Origin: CAZXNF01 sp050741255
GTDB taxonomy: Bacteria > Pseudomonadota > Gammaproteobacteria > Burkholderiales > SG8-41
DNA length: 21,809 bases
Assembly (NCBI GenBank): GCA_050741255.1
Contig: JBOIEQ010000067.1
Coordinates: 1 to 21,809, forward strand
Direction of reading: 5' to 3'
Shown here piece by piece: positions 1-6,452 of this stretch. The notes beneath the pieces are model-generated. The model was not told the DNA's origin. It saw nothing but the letters and a program-made list of their open reading frames with translations, and ran no database searches. Positions within the stretch are counted from its first letter, which is position 1, and every line of letters begins with the position of its first letter. The position numbers were made by a program, and so were the translations under genes.

Positions 1-403
1 CGCCGCGACCCACGCCATCTGGCTGATCGGCTCGGCCAAGGACAATCCTGAAGCCGAGGCCATCGAACGCGCGGCGCCCGGCCTCACCGTCAACCTGTGC
101 GGCCGCACCGACCTCGCGCAGGCCATCGACGTCATTGCGTCGGCCTCGCTCGCGGTCACCAACGATTCGGGCCTCATGCACATCGCCGCCGCCTGCGACG
201 TGCCGCTGGTCGCGGTGTTCGGCTCCAGCAGCCCGCGCTTCACGCCGCCGCTCTCGCCGCAGGCGCGCGTCGTGCAGCTCGACCTGCCGTGCAGTCCCTG
301 CTTCGAGCGCGTGTGCCCGCTCGGGCACATGGACTGCCTGAACAAGCTCGCGCCCGAACAGGTGCTGGCGGAAATTTCGGCTCTGACAAGAACAAATAAC
401 TGA
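1..403 (+). CDS. waaF: ADP-heptose:LPS heptosyltransferase II, C-terminal part
   Basis: The reading frame is open from base 2 to the TGA at 401-403, so this is the last 133 residues of a gene that starts before the window. The protein transfers an L-glycero-D-manno-heptose from ADP-heptose to the inner core of lipid A-core at the cytoplasmic face of the inner membrane. Visible family signatures are VTNDSGLMHIAAA, the nucleotide-sugar-binding stretch found near the end of GT9 heptosyltransferases, then AVFGSSSPRFTPPLS, and then a cysteine-rich CSPCFERVCPLGHMDCL segment typical of WaaF rather than WaaC. The C-terminus (ALTRTNN) ends at the expected distance after that segment. The gene is intact as far as it can be seen. 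The family assignment is firm; the choice of WaaF over WaaC rests on the Cys motif. Confidence 0.93.
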   Translation, partial: AATHAIWLIGSAKDNPEAEAIERAAPGLTVNLCGRTDLAQAIDVIASASLAVTNDSGLMHIAAACDVPLVAVFGSSSPRFTPPLSPQARVVQLDLPCSPCFERVCPLGHMDCLNKLAPEQVLAEISALTRTNN

Positions 404-576
404 TTGGCCGCCAAGACGCCAAGAGCGCCAAGGAATTCAAGTGCGAAAATAGCCACAGAGGCGCAGAGAAATAAAAAGAGAGACCGGCTCCACAGCATTG
501 ATTCTTGGCTCTCTGTACCTCCGCGTCTGATCGATCTTTTGCAGTTCTTGGCGTCCTTGGCGTCTTGGCGGCCAAT
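403..576. repeat. Long degenerate inverted repeat between waaF and the SnoaL-like gene
   Basis: Two 32-nt arms (403-434 and 545-576) are inverted copies of each other with 28 of 32 positions matching, including a 21-nt identical outer block. The arms are built of GCCAAGACGCCAAG-type short units. A second, weaker inverted pair lies inside: CACAGAGGCGCAGAG near 453-467 and its degenerate complement near 509-526. The left arm starts on the last base of the waaF stop codon and the right arm ends 20 nt before the next start codon, so the repeat fills the intergenic space. No open frame in it looks coding. Repeats of this composition are known as dispersed intergenic elements in many genomes; whether this one is mobile cannot be told here. 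Confidence 0.75.
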
Positions 577-596
577 ACCTTTAGAATTCCGCCGTC

Positions 597-1034
597 ATGC
601 CGCGCCCTCTCTTCACCTCCCCACAGGACGCCGAAGCGGCGTTCTACGAGGCCTTCGAGAAAGCCGACCTCGAGGCGATGATGGCGGTGTGGGCGGATGA
701 CGACGACATCGTGTGCATCCACCCCGGCGCCTCGCGACTGACCGGCGTCGAGGCCGTGCGCGAATCCTGGCGCCAGATCTTCGGCAGCGGCCAGCGCCTG
801 AGCCTGCGGCTGCGCGAATTGCACCGGATGCAGGCCATGATGGTCGCGGTGCACAGCCTGTTCGAGCACATTGCCGTGGCCGGCGACAATCGCCCGCGCA
901 CCGCGGTGGTCGCCACCAACATCTACCAGCAGACCGAGCGCGGCTGGCGGCTGGTCATGCATCACGCCTCGCCGGCGCCAGGCACACCCGGGCCTGGCAC
1001 GCCTGCCCCCGGAACCCCGGGAACCCTGCATTGA
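597..1034 (+). CDS. SnoaL/NTF2-like family protein
   Basis: A 145-residue protein with the layout of a single NTF2-like cone: an N-terminal helix pair with AAFYEAFEKADLEAMMAVWADDDDIVCIHPG, then a GVEAVRESWRQIF segment, then strands ending in TNIYQQTERGWRLVMHHASPAP. The AF..AFEKADLEAMMAVWADD and V.HHASP motifs are those of SnoaL-like/DUF4440-type proteins, which include small isomerases, hydrolases and accessory proteins; no reaction can be assigned. The C-terminus after residue 126 is a low-complexity PGTP tail that is not part of the fold. The ATG at 597 has no clear Shine-Dalgarno. A TAGAAT hexamer at 582-587 could be a -10 box giving a nearly leaderless transcript, but this is weak. Confidence 0.82.
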   Translation: MPRPLFTSPQDAEAAFYEAFEKADLEAMMAVWADDDDIVCIHPGASRLTGVEAVRESWRQIFGSGQRLSLRLRELHRMQAMMVAVHSLFEHIAVAGDNRPRTAVVATNIYQQTERGWRLVMHHASPAPGTPGPGTPAPGTPGTLH

Positions 1035-1069
1035 CCTTCTTGGGCGGCTAGGCAGCGGAAAAAACCTGC

Positions 1070-1089
1070 TGTATACTTCTGTATACAAT
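1070..1089. promoter_or_regulatory. Candidate GntR-family operator (TGTATAC direct repeat)
   Basis: TGTATAC occurs at 1070-1076 and again at 1080-1086, ten bases apart, that is about one helical turn. The second copy continues to TGTATACA, a perfect 8-nt palindrome, followed by AT. Short palindromes of this type (TGTATACA, TTGTATACAA) are typical operators of FadR/VanR-type GntR regulators. The site lies 65-80 nt before the start of the divergon-free gntR gene below, so autoregulation of the whole cassette is the natural inference. A TACAAT at 1084-1089 could serve as a -10 box within the operator; no good -35 is visible. Confidence 0.55.
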
Positions 1090-1150
1090 ATTTCCGCCAC
1101 GCTGCAGCCGGCTCGAGATCGTCCGGGCCCTCGCCAGCAGCCTCTATCGC

Positions 1151-1849
1151 ATGCCTTCATTGATTTCCACCGCCCGCAAGCTGCCGCCCCCGGCCGACAG
1201 CGCTTCGCTGGCGGAAGTCGCCTACGCCCGCATCCGCCAGGCGATCACCGACGGCGACCTGAAGCCCGGCGCCTCCCTGCGCGAAACCGCGGTCGCGGAC
1301 TGGCTCGCGATGAGCCGCACGCCGGTGCGCGATGCGCTGCGGCGGCTGGAATCCGACGGCCTCCTCGCGCATGAAGCACACCGCGGGGCGGTGGTGGCCA
1401 CCCTCGACGAATCGGCCATCCTCGAGCTCTACGCCATGCGCGAAATGCTGGAAGGCAATGCCGCGGCGCTCGCCTCCCGCAATGCCCGCGAGGACGAACT
1501 CGACACGCTGCGTCACATCGCCGCCGAGGAAGCGGATGCGCTGGATGATGTGCAGCGTCTGGTCGCAATCAACCGGCGCTTTCATCAGGCGATCTTCCGC
1601 GCCGCGCACAACCGCTACCTGTTGAAAATGCTGAACCCGGTCCACGATGGCATCGCCATCATGGGCCGCTCCACGCTCGCCGACCCGGCGCGCGCCCGCG
1701 AGGCGCACGCGGAGCACCTCGAACTCGTGGAACTGCTCGCGCACCGCGATGCTGCCGGCGCCGAGGCCGTCGCGCGCCGCCACAGCCGCGGCTCGCTCAC
1801 CGCGCGCCTGCAGGTGCAGCGCGAACTCGCCAGCGGCGAAAAAAGCTGA
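1151..1849 (+). CDS. GntR family transcriptional regulator, FCD (FadR-like) domain
   Basis: A 232-residue regulator. Residues about 20-85 form the winged helix: EVAYARIRQAITDGDLKPG, LRETAVADWLAMSRTPVRDALRRLESDGLL and the wing HRGAVVA. Residues about 88-222 form an all-helical FCD ligand domain with YAMREMLEGNAAALA and NRRFHQAIFRAAHNRYLL. The likely metal/ligand residues are Asn141 (Asp in most relatives), His145, His189 and His211. FCD regulators usually sense organic acids, which fits the genes that follow. The stop codon lies only 7 nt before the tcuA-like start, so regulator and enzymes are probably one transcript, with the TGTATAC repeat upstream as operator. In Salmonella the tcu genes are controlled by a LysR protein, so this is a different regulator type for such enzymes. 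Confidence 0.92.
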   Translation: MPSLISTARKLPPPADSASLAEVAYARIRQAITDGDLKPGASLRETAVADWLAMSRTPVRDALRRLESDGLLAHEAHRGAVVATLDESAILELYAMREMLEGNAAALASRNAREDELDTLRHIAAEEADALDDVQRLVAINRRFHQAIFRAAHNRYLLKMLNPVHDGIAIMGRSTLADPARAREAHAEHLELVELLAHRDAAGAEAVARRHSRGSLTARLQVQRELASGEKS

Positions 1850-1856
1850 CGGACCC

Positions 1857-3266
1857 ATGAAAACCGTCGATTTCTCCAAACCCTACGACCTGCTGGTGAT
1901 CGGCGGCGGCAATGCCGCGGTCTGCGCCGCGCTGACCGCGCGCGAATCCGGCCTGTCCGTGCTGATCGTCGAATCCGCCCCGCGCTTCTGGCGCGGCGGC
2001 AACAGCCGCCACACCCGCAACTTCCGCTGCATGCACGAAGCGCCGGTCGGCACGCTGATCGAAGCCTACGGCGAGGAGGAATACTGGCAGGACCTCCTCA
2101 AGGTCACCGGCGGCATCACCGACGAGAAACTCGCGCGCCACACCATTCGCAGTTCGCCCGACTGCCTGCCGTTCATGCACAAGTACGGCGTGCGCTTCCA
2201 GCCCTCGCTGACCGGCACCTTGCACCTGTCGCGCACCAACGCGTTTTTCCTCGGCGGCGGCAAGGCGCTGCTCAACGCCTACTACGCCTCCGCCGAGAAG
2301 CTGGGCATCGACGTGGTGTATGAAGCCGAGGCCACCGAAGTGACGCTGCGCGAGGACGGCCGCTTCGAATCGGCGGTCGTGCGCCACGCCGGCGCGAACC
2401 ACGTCGTCCGCGCCAAGGTCATGGTCGCCGCGGCCGGCGGTTTCGAATCCAACCTCGAATGGCTGAAGGAAGCCTGGGGCCCCTCGGCCGACAACTTCCT
2501 GATCCGCGGCACGCCTTACAACCGTGGCGTACTGCTGAAGACGCTGCTCGCGCAGGGCGCGAAGGCGGTGGGCGACCCGAAGCAGTGCCACGCCGTGGCG
2601 ATCGACGCGCGCTCGCCGAAATACGACGGCGGCATCTGCACCCGTGTGGACTGCGTCTCGCTCGGCATCGTCGTCAACCAGCAGGGCCAGCGCTTCTACG
2701 ACGAGGGCGAGGATTTCTGGCCCAAGCGCTACGCGATCTGGGGCCGGCTCGTCGCCCAGCAAGCCGGGCAGATCGCCTACTCGATCATCGATTCCAAGGC
2801 CGTCGGCAAGTTCATGCCGCCGGTGTTCCCGCCGATCAGGGCCGCCTCGATCCGGGAACTGGCGACCAAGCTCGAGTTGAATCCCGACGTGGTCGAATCG
2901 ACCGTGCAGACGTACAACGCCGCGGTGCGCCCCGGCGGCACCTTCAACCACGCGGTGCTGGACGACTGCTCGACCATCGAACTCAACCCGCCGAAGACCC
3001 ACTGGGCGCTGCCGATCGACACCGGCCCCTTCTTCGGCTACCCGCTGCGCCCCGGCATCACCTTCACCTACCTCGGCGTGGTGGTGGACGAACAGGCGCG
3101 CATGATCATGCAGGACGGCAAACCATCGCCGAACATATTCGCGGCCGGCGAAATCATGGCCGGCAACATTCTGGGCAAGGGCTACATGGGCGGCTTCGGC
3201 ATGACCATCGGCACCGTCTTTGGCCGCATCGCTGGAGCAGGAGCCGTACACCATGTCCGTAGCTGA
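1857..3266 (+). CDS. tcuA: FAD-dependent tricarballylate dehydrogenase-like protein (TcuA family)
   Basis: A 469-residue flavoprotein of the succinate dehydrogenase/fumarate reductase-like group, close in length to Salmonella TcuA, which oxidises tricarballylate to cis-aconitate. The start at 1857 places the dinucleotide-binding motif VIGGGNAAVCAA at residues 14-25, with Glu39 closing the Rossmann beta-alpha-beta. The flavin-contact motif RGGNSRHTRNFR follows, and the C-terminal GEIMAGNILGKGYMGGFGMTIGTV block is highly characteristic of TcuA. An open extension back to 1647 overlaps gntR in another frame and is not used. The 3' end overlaps the tcuB-like gene by 14 nt, indicating coupled translation. 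CobZ-type fusions of the same two domains act in cobalamin synthesis, and other tricarboxylates such as citrate are possible substrates, so the exact substrate is inference. Confidence 0.88.
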   Translation: MKTVDFSKPYDLLVIGGGNAAVCAALTARESGLSVLIVESAPRFWRGGNSRHTRNFRCMHEAPVGTLIEAYGEEEYWQDLLKVTGGITDEKLARHTIRSSPDCLPFMHKYGVRFQPSLTGTLHLSRTNAFFLGGGKALLNAYYASAEKLGIDVVYEAEATEVTLREDGRFESAVVRHAGANHVVRAKVMVAAAGGFESNLEWLKEAWGPSADNFLIRGTPYNRGVLLKTLLAQGAKAVGDPKQCHAVAIDARSPKYDGGICTRVDCVSLGIVVNQQGQRFYDEGEDFWPKRYAIWGRLVAQQAGQIAYSIIDSKAVGKFMPPVFPPIRAASIRELATKLELNPDVVESTVQTYNAAVRPGGTFNHAVLDDCSTIELNPPKTHWALPIDTGPFFGYPLRPGITFTYLGVVVDEQARMIMQDGKPSPNIFAAGEIMAGNILGKGYMGGFGMTIGTVFGRIAGAGAVHHVRS

Positions 3267-4380
3267 ACTCGTCGCCCGCGCCGAACAGAACATGCAGATC
3301 TGCAACGCCTGCCGGTATTGCGAGGCGTTCTGCGCCGTGTTCCCGGCGATGGAACGCCGGCTGACCTTCGCCGAGAACGATCTCCATTACCTCGCCAATC
3401 TGTGCCACAACTGCGGCGCCTGCTACTACGCCTGCCAGTACGCCCCGCCCCACGAGTTCAACGTCAATGTGCCGAAAAACTTCGGCGACCTGCGCGCGGA
3501 GACCTACAAGCGCTACGCCTGGCCGGAAGCCTTCGGCGCGCTCTACGCGCGCAACGGCATCGCCGTGTCGCTGATCACCGCGGCGAGCCTGGCGCTCGTG
3601 CTGCTGCTCACCATGTTCCTGCAGAAACCCGAGGTGGTGTTTGCCGCCCACCCCGGCGGCAACTTCTACGCGGTGATCCCGCACGGCGTCATGGCGTGGT
3701 CCTTCGGCCTGGTGTCGCTCTTCGTGCTGCTCGCCTTCACGATCGGGTTCACGCGTTTCTGGCGCGACATGGGCGAAAAGCTCTCTGAATTCGCCCGACC
3801 CGTGACGCTGGCGCAGGCCACCTGGGATGCGCTGCGGCTGCGCTACCTCGACGGCGGACCGGAAGGCGACACCACGGGCTGCACCTATCCGACGGAAACC
3901 CCGTCCAGCCTGCGCCGGGTATTCCATCACTTCACCTTCTACGGCTTCATGCTGTGCTTCGCCGCCACCTGCGTGGCGACCTTCTATCACTACGTCCTGA
4001 AGACCCCGGCGCCCTATCCCGTCCTGAGCCTGCCGGTATTGCTCGGCATCGCTGGCGGCATCGGACTGCTGATCGGGCCGGTGGGCCTCGTCTGGCTCAA
4101 GCACCAGGCCGACCCCGATACCAGGGCTCCCGCGCAACGCGGCATGGATGCGGGCTTCCTCGTGCTGCTGTTCCTGACCAGCCTGACCGGGCTGGCGTTG
4201 CTCGTCCTGCGCGAGTCCGCCGCCATGGGCGTGCTGCTCGCCGTCCACCTCGGCATCGTGCTCGCCCTGTTCCTGACCCTGCCCTACGGCAAGTTCGTGC
4301 ACGCGATCTACCGCTTCGCCGCGCTCGTGCGCTACGCGCTGGAGCGCTCCCGCCCCGCCCCCAACGTCTCTTTCGAGTAA
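3253..4380 (+). CDS. tcuB: TcuB-like Fe-S and membrane electron-transfer protein
   Basis: A 375-residue membrane protein matching TcuB (about 380 residues), which reoxidises the flavin of TcuA and passes electrons to the quinone pool. Two clusters of cysteines near the N-terminus, Cys17/20/23/27 (CNACRYCEAFC) and Cys51/54/57/61 (CHNCGACYYAC), can hold two 4Fe-4S clusters. After about residue 95 there are some six hydrophobic segments, for example around SLITAASLALVLLLTMF and VLSLPVLLGIAGGIGLLIGP, with conserved histidines suited to heme b. The ATG at 3253 is chosen over the in-frame ATG at 3220 because AGGAG lies just upstream and the Cys motif then falls at the family position. It overlaps the tcuA-like gene by 14 nt. 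The pairing with that gene makes the assignment strong; the electron acceptor is inferred from the family. Confidence 0.9.
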   Translation: MSVAELVARAEQNMQICNACRYCEAFCAVFPAMERRLTFAENDLHYLANLCHNCGACYYACQYAPPHEFNVNVPKNFGDLRAETYKRYAWPEAFGALYARNGIAVSLITAASLALVLLLTMFLQKPEVVFAAHPGGNFYAVIPHGVMAWSFGLVSLFVLLAFTIGFTRFWRDMGEKLSEFARPVTLAQATWDALRLRYLDGGPEGDTTGCTYPTETPSSLRRVFHHFTFYGFMLCFAATCVATFYHYVLKTPAPYPVLSLPVLLGIAGGIGLLIGPVGLVWLKHQADPDTRAPAQRGMDAGFLVLLFLTSLTGLALLVLRESAAMGVLLAVHLGIVLALFLTLPYGKFVHAIYRFAALVRYALERSRPAPNVSFE

Positions 4381-4399
4381 TCCCGCCCCCCGCTATACT
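4371..4399 (+). promoter_or_regulatory. Possible promoter before the class II aldolase gene
   Basis: A TATACT hexamer at 4394-4399 is preceded, after 17 nt, by TTTCGA at 4371-4376, a weak -35. The hexamer sits in the 42-nt gap after the tcuB-like gene, followed by a strong AGGAGG at 4407-4412. The same TATACT box occurs before the phosphoglucomutase gene. It could give the aldolase its own transcript in addition to read-through. Evidence is only the hexamer match. Confidence 0.33.
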
Positions 4400-4422
4400 T
4401 TCGACCAGGAGGTAATGCCACC

Positions 4423-5220
4423 ATGAACGCACCCGCCGTTTCACTTGCAGTCGCCAACAAAGTCAACAAACCCGTCCGCGACCTCGTCAGCCCCGAGGAG
4501 TGGGAAGCCCGCGTCAACCTCGCCGCCTGCTACCGCCTGATGGCGGAGTTCGACATGGTCGAGATGATCGCCAACCACATCTCCTGCCGCGTCCCGGGCA
4601 GTCACACCGAGTTCCTGATCAACCCTTACGGGATGCTCTACGAGGAAATGACCGCCTCCTCGATGATCAAGATCGATCTCGAAGGCAACGTGCTGTTCAA
4701 CGCCACCGAGTACGGTATCAACAAGGCGGGCTACGTGATCCACAGCGCCGTGCACGCCGCGCGGCACGACGTCGACTGCGTGATCCACACCCATACGCTG
4801 GCCGGCATGGCCGTCTCGGCGCTGAAACAGGGCCTGATGACCAACATCGCCCAGACCGGCATGCGCTTCGGCGAGGTGGCTTACCACGACTACGAGGGCC
4901 CCGCGCTGAACCTCGACGAGCGCGCGCGCCTGGTGGCGAGCCTCGGCGACCGTGAAGCGCTGGTGCTCCGCAATCATGGCCTGCTGACCGTGGGCCCGAG
5001 CATTCCGGAGTGCTTCAACAACATGTTCCGGCTCGAGCGCACCTGCCAGTTGCAGATCATGACCCTGTCCTGCAACGCCGAACTCAGCCTGCCCTCCGAC
5101 GAAGTCGTCAAACCCGTGCACCACGGCTTCAAGCCGGGCGTGCGCCGCCGCTTTGGCCTGCTCGAATGGCCGGCGATGCTGCGCAAGCTCGACCGGATCG
5201 ACCCGTCGTACAAGCACTAA
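4423..5220 (+). CDS. Class II aldolase/adducin family protein
   Basis: A 265-residue protein of the zinc-dependent class II aldolase/adducin fold, which includes fuculose- and rhamnulose-phosphate aldolases, hydroxy-acid aldolases and decarboxylases. The metal ligands are visible as HTHTLAG (His122, His124) and RNHGLLTVG (His185). The N-terminal FDMVEMIANHISCRVPG and FLINPYGMLYEEMTASSM segments are the usual substrate-pocket strand and loop. The C-terminal RFGLLEWPAMLRKLDRIDPSYKH tail is typical of the organic-acid branch rather than of sugar-phosphate aldolases. The start has an excellent AGGAGG at 4407-4412. It is the last gene of the gntR-tcuA-tcuB cassette and is followed by a terminator, so it probably acts on the product of the dehydrogenase. 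Substrate unknown. Confidence 0.88.
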   Translation: MNAPAVSLAVANKVNKPVRDLVSPEEWEARVNLAACYRLMAEFDMVEMIANHISCRVPGSHTEFLINPYGMLYEEMTASSMIKIDLEGNVLFNATEYGINKAGYVIHSAVHAARHDVDCVIHTHTLAGMAVSALKQGLMTNIAQTGMRFGEVAYHDYEGPALNLDERARLVASLGDREALVLRNHGLLTVGPSIPECFNNMFRLERTCQLQIMTLSCNAELSLPSDEVVKPVHHGFKPGVRRRFGLLEWPAMLRKLDRIDPSYKH

Positions 5221-5267
5221 GAACGGACCAGCAGCAGGACGGGGCACCCCGCCCTGCCTCCGGAACG

Positions 5268-5296
5268 AAGGGCGGCCGAGACCGCCCTTCTTTTTT
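5268..5296 (+). terminator. Rho-independent terminator after the aldolase gene
   Basis: An 8-bp perfect stem, AAGGGCGG (5268-5275) and CCGCCCTT (5282-5289), with a 6-nt loop, is followed by C and six T residues (5291-5296). It ends the regulator-dehydrogenase-aldolase transcript 48 nt after the aldolase stop. The next gene starts 16 nt beyond the T run, so it must have its own promoter or depend on read-through. Confidence 0.85.
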
Positions 5297-5311
5297 GCCC
5301 GCACTCTCCGC

Positions 5312-6325
5312 ATGCCCTCCACCCATGAATACCGCGCCCCCTGGTGGCTGCCGGGCGGCCACGCGCAGACGATCTATACCTCCGTCTTCGCACCACGGCC
5401 CCCGGTGCATTACCGGCGCGAGCGCTGGGACACGCCGGACGGCGACTTCATCGATCTCGATTGGGTTGAAGGCCGGGATTCGGGATTGGGGATTGGGGAT
5501 TCGAAGGCTTCTACTCCGGTGGTGGTGCTGTTTCATGGGCTCGAAGGCAGTTCCAACAGCCACTACGCGCGCTCGATCATGCAGGCGGTGCTGGCGCGCG
5601 GCTGGCGCGGCGTGGTCGTCCACTTCCGGGGTTGCAGCGGTGAAGCGAACCGGTTGCCGCGTGCCTATCACTCCGGCGACAGCACGGAAGGAAGCTGGAT
5701 CCTCGCGCGCCTGCGCACGCTCGCCGGTGCGGCACCGCTGTTCGCGGCGGGCGTCTCCCTCGGCGGCAACATGCTGCTGCGCTGGCTCGGCGAACATGGC
5801 GCCAGCGCCGGCCGCACCGTCACCGCCTGCGCGGCGGTATCCGCGCCGGTGGACCTCACGGCCGCCGGTGACGCCCTGGCCCTGGGCTTCAATCGCGTCT
5901 ATACCGCGAACTTCCTGGGAACGATGAAGCGCAAGACTCTTGCCAAGCGCGAACGCTATCCCGACCTCGTGGACTGGGCGCGCATGGGGGCGGCCAACAC
6001 CCTGCGCCTGTTCGACGACGTGGTCACCGCACCCCTGCACGGCTTTCGCGACGTCGATGATTACTGGACGCGCGCCTCGGCCAAGCCGGTGCTGGGCGGC
6101 ATCCGCGTCCCGACGCTCATGCTGAACGCCCTGAACGATCCCTTCCTGCCCGCGCGCGCACTGCCGTCGCCGCAGGCGGTATCGCCCCAGGTCCGGCTCG
6201 AGTACCCGCCGGAGGGCGGCCACGTCGGCTTCACGACCGATGCGCCGCCCTGGCGGCCGCACTGGCTGCCGCATCGGCTCCTGACGTTCTTTGACGAACA
6301 GATGACGACCGCTTCGCGTAACTAA
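5312..6325 (+). CDS. YheT-type alpha/beta hydrolase
   Basis: A 337-residue alpha/beta hydrolase of the YheT/ABHD1-3 family, predicted cytoplasmic esterase or lipase-like enzymes of uncertain substrate. Family motifs in order: WWLPGGHAQTIYTSVF at the start, VVVLFHGLEGSSNSHY, VVHFRGCSGEANRLPRAYHSGD, the nucleophile elbow GVSLGGN with Ser149, the acid region LNALNDPFLP with Asp276, and GGHVGF with His304. The ATG at 5312 is used because the first conserved motif follows directly and because earlier in-frame codons would read through the upstream terminator. Residues 55-64 (RDSGLGIGDS) are encoded by four tandem GGGATT(C/G) heptamers and look like an insertion into the poorly conserved loop before the first core strand. 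The gene is otherwise intact. Confidence 0.9.
   Translation: MPSTHEYRAPWWLPGGHAQTIYTSVFAPRPPVHYRRERWDTPDGDFIDLDWVEGRDSGLGIGDSKASTPVVVLFHGLEGSSNSHYARSIMQAVLARGWRGVVVHFRGCSGEANRLPRAYHSGDSTEGSWILARLRTLAGAAPLFAAGVSLGGNMLLRWLGEHGASAGRTVTACAAVSAPVDLTAAGDALALGFNRVYTANFLGTMKRKTLAKRERYPDLVDWARMGAANTLRLFDDVVTAPLHGFRDVDDYWTRASAKPVLGGIRVPTLMLNALNDPFLPARALPSPQAVSPQVRLEYPPEGGHVGFTTDAPPWRPHWLPHRLLTFFDEQMTTASRN
5475..5502 (+). repeat. Four tandem GGGATT(C/G) heptamers inside the hydrolase gene
   Basis: Four back-to-back 7-nt units (ending C, G, G, C) span 28 nt within the coding sequence of the YheT-type hydrolase. They encode a Gly/Ser/Asp-rich stretch in a loop, and the frame stays open. Heptamers of this kind are known as dispersed intergenic repeats in several Proteobacteria, so their presence within a gene is noteworthy. 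Confidence 0.8.
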
Positions 6326-6353
6326 TTCCGCAGCGCACGCGCCAGGTGGACTA

Positions 6354-6384
6354 TTGACCGTCGCGCCGCCGCCGTGCCTATACT
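6354..6384 (+). promoter_or_regulatory. Predicted promoter of the phosphoglucomutase gene
   Basis: TTGACC at 6354-6359 and TATACT at 6379-6384 give a sigma-70-like promoter with a 19-nt spacer, a little long, about 70 nt before the ATG at 6453. A TTG at 6354 could formally extend the coding frame upstream, but it coincides with the -35 hexamer, so it is read here as promoter and not as start codon. Confidence 0.55.
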
Positions 6385-6452
6385 GCCCGCGCGATCGTCT
6401 GCTGCCGCTTGTTGCCGCGTCCAGTCTGTTCCCCCTCAAAAAACGACTCCAC

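Noticed and set aside
240..1160. 306-codon minus-strand frame spanning waaF end, the inverted repeat and the SnoaL-like gene
   Set aside because: It crosses two plus-strand genes and the inverted repeat, with no recognisable domain or ribosome-binding site.
1797..3305. 502-codon open frame opposite the tcuA-like gene
   Set aside because: Same antisense artefact; the plus-strand frame carries the flavin-binding motifs.
6354..6452. TTG-initiated 33-residue extension of the phosphoglucomutase
   Set aside because: The TTG is part of a -35 hexamer with a TATACT box downstream, and the extension has no family counterpart.
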